DNA from: Actinomortierella ambigua
Taxonomy: Eukaryota > Mortierellomycota > Mortierellomycetes > Mortierellales > Mortierellaceae
Direction: 5' to 3'
NCBI GenBank assembly: GCA_016098155.1
Contig: JAAAJB010000286.1
Span: 1 to 36,546, forward strand
Length of the DNA: 36,546 nucleotides
Part shown: positions 28,701-36,546 of the stretch, piece after piece
Position numbering within the stretch: position 1 is the first letter of the stretch
Layout of the letters: each line of letters opens with the position of its first letter
Made by a program: the position numbers and the translations under genes
The notes under the pieces: model-generated
The model's database searches: none
Told to the model about the DNA's origin: nothing
What the model saw: the letters and a program-made list of their open reading frames with translations, nothing else

Positions 28701-31700
28701 AATCGCCTAATGAATTGATTTGACAATCGCCGATTCATGTTCGTGTTCGTGTTAGCTTTAAAAGCTCTTTTTTTCATTCCCAGAATGACAAAAAAAAATA
28801 GGAAGAGATAAAAAAAAAAAAGTGGAGATACCTTGATATGGCCATTCACATCCCGTACTCGTAGTGGTGCAAGTGCACTCGCAAGATCAGCACTGGCTCG
28901 CTTGGCAACGGGATGAGATAAGCGGAATGAGCCAAGGTCATCCAGAATGCCCCATCCTTGCTTATAGTGGTGTGATCCAAAGGCGAACCATGCCTTGCGG
29001 TGACTTGGTCCAATGTCGATAGCACGCTGAAGGCACTCTGCCGTGATGTTTTCTATCCTTGTTTGCTTCGACACCTCTGGATCCAGATCAAAGCCCAACA
29101 GTCGCTTGTACAGATCCACATCTTCTGCCGACAGGCCGGGTTTGGAAGAACGCGACCATTTGGCCAGCTTGAGATAGATCTTGCTCGCCAGGACCGACAT
29201 CTCCTCTTGTCGCTTCCCATCATCACTACTCGTTTCACCAGTCAAGGACTGAGTGTAGCTCTTGAGATCGTCCAGGATCGACATGGATGTGAGCAGGGCA
29301 GAGTTGTAATCGTGCCGAGCCATGGCCGCCTTTGCGCCTTCGAACCGGATCCCTGGTGCGATCGCTCCTTGGCATACCCGGAAGATGTTGCTCGTGTAGT
29401 GGTGACAGTCTGTGGTTCTGGCGACCTTGGAGAGTAGCAGCTTGAATTCCTCCACCGTCGCACAAAATCTGTCGTCTTCTAGTGTGGTGGTGGTGGCGGT
29501 GGTGGTGTTGAAAGGGTCCGAGTTGTGTCGTGCCAGCTCAAACTGCTGCTTGGCCAAGTCCACAAGGGCATCGAGACGAGTCCAATAGTGCAGGTCCTTG
29601 CGCAAGTACCGCATTCGAAGCTCACGCGGGATCTCGCTGACGGTGGTCATAAACTCCTCCAAGGAGGTGCGGATCTGGCAAACGGGGGTATTGAGCATCA
29701 TGACATCTAGCATGATCGATTTTGCGTCCTCCAAGTTTCCTTCCACAAGGTACTTGGCAACAGGGTTGGCGCAATCCAGACTCGCCAACCGATACCGCTC
29801 GAGTTGGTCCGTGGCCTGGTGCGTCTCTAACAATGCTCGTGCTGTAAAGACATACACTTGACCGACTGCCATTTCGTACTCTAACGTAGCTGACCGGCGG
29901 TCCTGCGCACAGCTTTCGTCGGCGTAAAATTCTTCCAAATACTGCCATGCCTTGTCAGGGTCGCCTGTGCGCAGCTCCTCAAACCCAAGCGTGATATTGG
30001 GTTCGCTCCACAGCACCGTTTGGTCCGAAAAGGACCCTTGAGGGATGGTGTCAAGGAACGACAGCAGACTGTCATAGTCCGCTATGTCGCTGTAGCTGCT
30101 AACAATCTGGCTTACAAGATGCTCCGTAGGTGGACTAGGTTCCGATGGTGCCTCTGTATTGAATATTTTTTGCGCCTCGGCTGCCGCCTCCTCATATCGA
30201 CACTATTATTAATAAGGAATCAGAATCAACAGATCGGATGAATAAGCAATCGACGAGTCAGGCAGGGTATCAATGTGGCCCAATAGTCGCTGTCTCCGAT
30301 TTTTTTTTTAAAAAATGTGTACCTGTGAGCGAAGTACAGCCGCATTTATCCAGTCGAGTGACACCTGCGATAGTGCAGCCGTCTGGTTGTCTGTGAGATT
30401 GGCATTTCTGAACTTTGACTCTAAGAGAATATGTTATCCAGGGACGAGGGAATCAACTCATTAGTTGGGCTAATTCTTCTTCAGAGCATATTCCAAGTAC
30501 CCGAGCAATCGTCACTTACCAGGCCGAGCGTGCTTGGATTTGGTGGAGTGTCGCACCAGATCTTTGATAGCTCGACGGCACCATGTGTACAGTCCCGAGA
30601 TGGCATCTGATCCATCAAGTACAAGTAGCGATCCGACTAAGCGATATAAGGGTAAACAGTAAGTAGAGATCGTAGACAACGGTCGCACAGAAAAGTCGCT
30701 AAGTAAGCCTCATGGTACTTACCAAGGTCTGCCAAGTAGCGCTCCAACTCATCGAGCCATAGGATGATGTCACCAACGGCACCTTTGCACAGGGTGTTGA
30801 AGTGATTTGAAAGAGCCTATTCAGTAGAGGATGAGATATGTTGTGACACATTCAGTGAATTGGCTGCATACGAGCATGTAGGTAAAATGCAGCTCAAGCC
30901 AACAGCTACAACTTACAGTAAATCCATGGCGCACCAAGAGAGCATGCTCGCCGGTCAACTTGGCGCCTTCGATCAACCGATTCCTGACCCGGGAATACCA
31001 TTCGTCGCACACCTTTCGATTGGCCCTGAAAAACAGCACGCTTGATCGGGGTGCAGAAGGTAAAATCCCAAGTGAAGACCCTGTGGATGCATTGTAAATC
31101 TGCAACTCGAGCCTGTCCAGCAGGCACAGATAGTCTCGCAGTTGTGACATCCTATGGCGCGAAAAGAAAACTGCATCAGAATTATCGTTGGCCAGCGCCC
31201 TTGCATGACTAGTCCCTGAAACTTAAAGAATAATCAAGTTACCTCGTCATCTTTTCACCGACGTCCTGAATCTGTGGTGCTGACAAGAGGTGATTGAGAA
31301 GTCTCTCAAAGGCATCAAATGTTTGTTGGGGTCCTCCATATGGTGTGCGTAGGCGTGACAGCATGCAATACCGCGCAGCCTCCCAGCATGCCCAGTATGT
31401 CAACAGATTCGACGAGTATTGTACGGCATTAAGGTCCTGACGAAGTAAGACATCTAAAACGCAAGGCAGCGGAGAAAAAAAAAGAGGGTCGAGTAAGAAG
31501 GTATATTTGAGCCAATGTGTCAATTAATCCAACTACCTGCAGGGTCCAATGATAGAAATGAGAGACGACTAACCTTCTCCAGACTCGGCGTTGATCCTCG
31601 CAAGAAAATCGTATCCTTGAGAAGCATGCAATAATCGTAGAAAGGCGTCATGATGTTCCAAAACATCGTTGGCCCTTGACCCTGAGTCTGTCTCTACAAG

Positions 31701-31831
31701 CTCATTGGAAGGTGAGGTGTTGTTGGTCAAAGGATTGAAGGACTCCAAGACTGTCGTAAAGTGGTAGTGACGAAATGTCCCAGAGTTTGGTGTCTTCAAG
31801 ATGTTAAGCTAGTCAACGATGAAAGAAAGAA

Positions 31832-31893
<62 letters not shown>

Positions 31894-34773
31894 AGGTCGT
31901 GTTAATATGAGCCAAAATGAATTCAAGTGGCATATAGGAAAGTGTGAATATAGTACCTTGAGGATACGCTGGCTTTCGCTTGATGTTGACGTGCTACATA
32001 GCAGAGCAAATGCAAACGGGTTTGCATGGAACAATACATTACGCCACGAACCGCTAACGTTGGGGCATATATCAGGGATGCTAAATGGCCAGAAGAAGAG
32101 TTGGGTATTAGGATTGAGATTTCAAGGAGGTACATGGCTATCCACCACGAAAGTCAGTTTTTTTTCGCATCATACCGATCCGCCAGTTTGGAGAAGAGCA
32201 TTGCAGATTGATGGATCGATCCAAATGTTTTGAAATAGAGAAGGAAGATGTTGGAAAGGAGGCCGCGGATGTCCTCGTTTGCATCAGACCCTGCAATCAT
32301 CAACAGCTTTTCGAGATCGCATCCCAAGGCTTGACGGAGTAAGGTCCACGACGGCAACTCTGAAAATTCGCCGGACATCTCATTGGCGCACTTGAGGATG
32401 TCGACCCTCCACGCAATGGTGCATGTCTTAAGGGATGTCGGTAACAAGGACCATTTTGTAATAAACTGACGAGTTAAATTGAGAGCGAATCCAAGCGCAG
32501 AGCCTTCGAGATCTTTGATGTCTAGATCAGCCTCATGACCGAGTTCTAGCCATGCATGAAGGTAGTGCTTTTGCCTAGAAAAAAGCCCAGAACCCTACAT
32601 TCCAGATTAGTATACGATGCTTTCAAGTGGTGGGGATAATAGAAGGGGGAGGGGAGGGAATTGTCATGAGGTAGCGTGTGTGCGTATGTGGGGGGGGGGG
32701 CAAAGTATTCTTACGCAGTCGCTAGGTCCTTGAGTGCCAGTATTGTGACATTGAGTCTTGCTGGTGGGACAATATCCAGCAAACGAATCAAATGAAGGAA
32801 CATCAAGTGTGATTCCTTACTCCAGTACACACCCATCCGCGTGAACAGCAGTATGTCGTATGTGAGAACAGCGAGCTTTGATGAAAGAGGTTCAACGCTG
32901 TACACTGACGTTTGGTTCACAGGAAGTGATCCCTCCGACTCGGGAGAGGAGGTTGCATAGCCTTCCAAGACCTGGTTGAGCGCATCGTAGATCAAGTTTA
33001 GAGGTAGCTCCTTGGTTAGCGATGAGTCACTGGGATATCCATCCATGATTGCCTTCATCTCGTTATACAATAGGAGCCAAAGCTTTTCACTGCGGGTTGG
33101 TGACATGATGGCAGACTGGTTACTTGGCGTCGTGTTCGTCAAAGTCAGTGCCAGGATCGCAATGTCAAATGACGCTCTGTGTAACTCTGGGCTTTCCAGA
33201 CACAACTTCCACCGAAGTCGCATAAACGCCTTTTGCGGGTGCAGGATTTCTAATAACACATCCGGATGTAAGTGGTGAACCCATAGGACGACATTCTATA
33301 GCGAAAAGACGATGCGATGTGAGCGCAAAGGTGAAGGAAGGTCGTCATCTGGACTAGCCACACATTGGTTTCTCGTCCACGTACCTGTTTTAAAGAGTGA
33401 AGGATCTCCTGACGTTCGGCAATCGACGCATTTGGGGCAGTTAGTTGGTCGAGTAAAAATCGGAAAGCGGAAGGCTGATATTCATAGAATGACTCCTTCG
33501 AGACCGATCCAAGTATTCGCAGGATTTCATTTCCTAATAACATTGGCTCAAAGTCAGGTTAGGAGGGGTCGTACAAGAGAACAAGGTTTGGGTGTGCGGA
33601 GAAAATTCAGGATGGTGTCCTAGCTTCACTACCTTGAGCCCGTGCGTCAAATGACCCCTGCCATATTCGAGGTATTATTTTCATGCCTCTCGTCTGTATA
33701 CTTCCAACAATGTCGGGCGTCAGAACTGTGTTTGATGTCCAAGCTTTGGCAATGACCACGAAGCATCTAAATGAGGAAAATCTATCCGTGTTAAGACTCT
33801 TTTCGATGATTCCCTAAACTTTGAAACTGCGGTAGCGAAATAGATCCATGCCGCGCTTATCCTCTGCCCCTCCCTTTTTTTTCTCTGTAGGTCTTTTTGT
33901 TCTCACGACGCCCGGCAGCCATGTGTGTACCTCAACAACGGCGTAATATCCTCGACGATCACTGGATCAGTGTCTTGATCAGGCATGATATCTTCAAGAT
34001 CAGTCAAAAAGGATTCGAGCAGCGACTTTCCTAGTTCACGTTGAGCCTCCCATTGCCGTGAACACGCCAAAATGACATCTAAAAGGATAAGAGAAATCAG
34101 AGAGAGAGAGAGAGAGATAATCCCGAATATGCTGTCAGACTATGATTACTAGAAGGCTGTCGTATGTGCGTGTGCTCTTTTTTTTTTTGAATTATATCGT
34201 ACCATCAATGCGGAGTCGAGCGTTCTCAGAGGTCGTCTGATCGACATGCCAGCTTATCAGTAGACGGAGAATAGACTAGAGAAGACAGACAAAAGATAGA
34301 GTGAGCTATTTTCTTGTGTCGTGCCTCAGGGTGCAACAAGAACGGGCGAAATGGCAGGCAGGCTAGTAGGAGATGATGTCCTACCTCGAACATGGGGGTC
34401 CAGGCGGAGGGGTCTTTGTCTGCCAAGATGATGAGGTGGTCCAGGACCGGGAGCAGGTCGGTACTGTTTTCGAGATGGTCCAAGGCATCCACAGCCGCCT
34501 CCAGCATCTCTGCGATGGTGCGAGAGTCCATCGAAGAGGCGTGTCCTGAAGTGAAAGGTCAGAACGGTGCAAATACAACGATATTGCAGGTGTGAGACGG
34601 TGCATTGATGGCAAAGACACAAGCACTCCTCCTTCCCGCAAAAGCAAAATTATACGTTTCCATGTACCATTCCCTGGATGCCAACGCACACGCTGCATGG
34701 TCCCTGGCTTGACATAGGCTTGGACAGGCGTGTGGTGATTCGGCACAGTGTAGTTCCTTGCATGCATCGACAT
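25748..34773 (-). CDS. SMG1: SMG1 PI3K-like protein kinase (nonsense-mediated decay)
   Basis: SMG1 phosphorylates UPF1 to drive nonsense-mediated mRNA decay. Nineteen phase-consistent GT-AG exons were traced: 34668-34773, 34385-34545, 34203-34275, 33931-34078, 33633-33766, 33385-33533, 32715-33295, 32176-32574, 31957-32080, 31574-31808, 31243-31453, 30917-31151, 30723-30816, 30520-30636, 30323-30420, 28832-30202, 28440-28706, 27574-28341 and 25748-27424. The total is 6948 nt, 2315 aa. The N-terminal two thirds are helical HEAT/FAT repeats, including RSSVLFFRANRKVCDEWYSR and DAISGLYTWC. An FRB-like segment (NHERWFVDTFGGRIRNALRY) precedes the kinase. The kinase has KLVLIGSDGKRYPFLFKG, the catalytic loop GLGDRHLDNILID (about 2065) and HIDYNVCFEKGK. 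SMG1-specific VEGQFRIGCEQALKVM and LVDW follow. FATC ends in LAMMYEGWTAWI. The enzyme is shorter than animal SMG1 (about 3660 aa). Confidence 0.95.
25918..26230 (-). repeat. Gln/Ala-rich low-complexity coding repeat between SMG1 kinase and FATC
   Basis: CTG/GCT-type trinucleotide repeats on the plus strand encode Gln, Ala, Pro and Ser stretches in SMG1. They form the linker between the kinase C-lobe (ending LVDW) and FATC, about 150 residues. The animal enzyme carries an insertion of about 1000 residues there. Confidence 0.8.
31835..31890. repeat. GA dinucleotide microsatellite in an SMG1 intron
   Basis: About 56 nt of uninterrupted GA in the intron between the exons 31957-32080 and 31574-31808. 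It is CT on the transcribed strand and serves as a polypyrimidine tract before the acceptor. Confidence 0.9.
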
Positions 34774-35415
34774 CTTTGTTATTGCTGTAGGTTGTGCTTA
34801 TCCGTTGGTGGCGACAAGTAAAATACTCGGCACTTTGTAAGCTCGACGGAGGGCGTTTGCTGCCGGGGGTGCGGGAGAAAGGCAGAAAGAGAGCGAGCGG
34901 GTGCTCGTCTTAACAACGCTGAAAAGGCTACGGAGGGGACGCCACGCTCAAGTTCACAGCGCTAAAGCGAACGAGATACACACACAGAGAGAGAGAGTGT
35001 GTGTGTGTGTGTATGTGTGCGAGAGAGAGAATGATTGAGGGCAAAGAGGCCTACTGTTAAAGGTGGGAGTGAGAGAGAGAGAGAAAGGGCACAATGGTTC
35101 TAGGCGATGGATTCACGCGTGCTGTCGGTCATTGCTGCGGCTGGGTGGCACTGTTTGCTGGGTGGAAAATGTATTGTCAAAGGTGCGAGAAGGACTGTCT
35201 GCTCTGGTGCATGGGGGGGAGAATGAGAAGGGGGAGGTGATGTGGTTTGAAACGGTTGAAAAAAAGGGCAAGGTGCAAATTTGGGTGCTGAACCTGTTGG
35301 CCCCCATTGCTACTTTTTTTATTTTATTTTTCTGCCCGTCCCTACCTCTGCTCTGCTCTGCCCCACATCATTCACCCCTCGCCGGACCGTGCTACCATTC
35401 TCCCTCCACCTGTAG
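34774..35415. promoter_or_regulatory. Shared divergent promoter region of SMG1 and UPF2
   Basis: 642 bp separate the SMG1 start codon and the first UPF2 exon I can identify; an unlocated first UPF2 exon must lie inside it. It has a mixed CA/GA/GT microsatellite in the middle (34978-35030), purine-rich sequence to its right, and a pyrimidine tract before the UPF2 exon acceptor (cctgtag at 35409-35415). Confidence 0.55.
34978..35030. repeat. Compound CA/GA/GT microsatellite
   Basis: Runs of CA, GA, TG and GA in succession lie between the SMG1 and UPF2 starts. Confidence 0.85.
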
Positions 35416-36379
35416 AGCATCTACATCACCAAGCTTACCTGCGCTTCAAACTGGCTTCCCGACAAGAGCTGCGAGCTGCCAACCTGAAGGCGTGGCTGCA
35501 AAAGCCAGGTTTGTTGGCTAGAGAGAACGAGAGAGAACATACCCGTACTCTCTCTCTCGTGAATGTTCCTGTCAATGACATGTGTTCTCCCCCCCCCCTC
35601 TCCCTTTCGCTCTCCTCTAACCAACTACCCTCGCACTCAATGAAATAGATCCTTCGGCTTTTAAGAATCTCGACTCCAACATCAAGAAGAATACGGGATT
35701 CATCAAGAAATGCAAAGCCGGACTGGGCGCGGATGCACAGACGCAGCTGCTCAATGACATCAAAAAGTTGTCGCTCGAAAAATACATCTCTGAAATCGTC
35801 GCGGCAGTCCTCGAGGGTCTATTACGATGCAAAAACAGTGTCGATGTTGCTGCTGGTTTGGAGGTAAGGAGCTAGCGTCCATTTAGTTTTTTTTTTCTCC
35901 TGGAGACGACCAGCAATGAGGTACTTGACCAACAAGCACGGCACTAACAGCGTATTTTTTTTCTTTGCCTTCGTAAACAGGTCGTATCTGCTCTCCACCA
36001 GCGATTCCCAGACACGTTCACGCTACTTTTTACGTACCAGCTCCACAAAGCCCTCGCACCAGCACCACGAATGACGCAGCAGCAGATGATCCAAGCTGGA
36101 ATCACGGCTGAACAACGTGAAAAGGAGGAATCTTCTCGTGTTGCGCGTCAACGTGTCCTTTGTAGGGTGGCAGCGGAGCTTTGGCTGGTTGGCGTTCTCA
36201 GGAATGTCGAAGATGGTGTCACAACCCTGTCGACGGAAGGAAACGCAGGTATCGCGAGCAAGAGTGGCCAGGCAACCAAGGATCTCGTGGGATCGTCGAC
36301 CAAAGACTCAAAGACCAAAGGGGAACAAGGATCTACCAAGACAGTTCCCAACTTTATCTACAACGTTCTGCAGGACCTT
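35416..36379 (+). CDS. UPF2: UPF2/NMD2, N-terminal part (partial at both ends)
   Basis: UPF2 bridges UPF1 and the exon-junction-bound UPF3 in nonsense-mediated decay. Exons found are 35416-35508, 35649-35863 and 35981-36379, with consistent phases. The first encodes YLRFKLASRQELRAANLKAW, matching the short pre-MIF4G segment of yeast Nmd2 (a KKELHDLNTRAW-like stretch). Then come the start of the first MIF4G domain, KNLDSNIKKNTGFIKKCKAG and LSLEKYISEIVAAVLEGLL, and next VVSALHQRFPDTFTLLF. VLCRVAAELWLVGVLRNVED and PNFIYNVLQDL follow. A gtatgt donor follows at 36380, and the window ends in that intron. The start codon is not found: the first exon shown begins in phase 1 after a gtag acceptor, so a short 5' exon lies upstream. 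The second and third MIF4G domains and the UPF1-binding tail lie outside. Confidence 0.9.
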
Positions 36380-36513
36380 GTATGTACCCCTCGCGGCCCA
36401 CCCGCCCTCTCTGGTTGAGCCATATGCATTGAAGGAAGTTGACTGTGGATTTTGGGCAACGGTCAGTGGCCATGCAAGCACCAAACCAATACTCATCTGT
36501 ATCGAGTCGAATA

Positions 36514-36517
<4 letters not shown>

Positions 36518-36546
<29 letters not shown>
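36518..36546. repeat. Poly-T run at the window edge
   Basis: A terminal T homopolymer inside the last UPF2 intron. It may be a real polypyrimidine tract at which assembly stopped, or an end artefact. Confidence 0.85.

Overview
The window looks like a piece of nuclear genome from an early-diverging filamentous fungus, probably Mucoromycota/Mortierellomycota-like. The protein-coding genes are eukaryotic and mostly intron-rich, with short GT-AG introns (about 40-250 nt, T- or CT-rich before the acceptor). The kinesin reads like fungal kinesin-1, HAP3 is the fungal CCAAT-factor subunit, and an SMG1 kinase is present, which budding yeast lacks. Third codon positions favour G/C in the real reading frames. 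Taxonomy is inferred from these features only. Both ends are homopolymers (about 79 nt poly-G, about 29 nt poly-T), and each end cuts a gene inside an intron, so this is probably a whole contig.

Layout. 1-6444 (all minus): a kinesin-1 motor N-terminus (partial), ARL2 small GTPase, a universal-stress-domain protein with a long acidic N-terminus, and HAP3/NF-YB. HAP3 is divergent from TRS33/TRAPPC6 (6754-7880, plus) across a 309 bp promoter that contains a CCAAT box. Next come a cold-shock-domain RNA-binding protein (8831-11272, plus) with a 9-nt microexon, CMC4 (11667-11864, minus) and the histone H3K36 methyltransferase SET2 (13655-18809, plus).

18810-23700 is a gene-poor, accessory-looking stretch. 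It holds a small secreted six-cysteine peptide with beta-defensin-like cysteine order, a second cysteine-rich frame, exon-like orphan ORFs, a truncated gene, and a decayed Tc1/mariner-IS630 transposase.

23722-25009 (plus) is an NADP-dependent alkenal/leukotriene-B4-type reductase. The right third is filled by SMG1 (25748-34773, minus). I traced 19 exons with consistent phase, giving 2315 aa. Head-to-head with it is the 5' part of UPF2/NMD2 (35416 onwards, plus, running off the end). SMG1 is the kinase, and UPF2 the scaffold, of the same nonsense-mediated mRNA decay machinery, so the right edge is a divergently transcribed NMD gene pair with at most about 640 bp between the coding parts found.

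The items most worth a second look are the SMG1-UPF2 pair, the acidic defensin-like peptide and its cysteine-rich neighbour, the CCAAT box in the promoter of a CCAAT-factor gene, the GEE-coding microexon in the cold-shock domain, and the DPYGR/RD-repeat insert in SET2.
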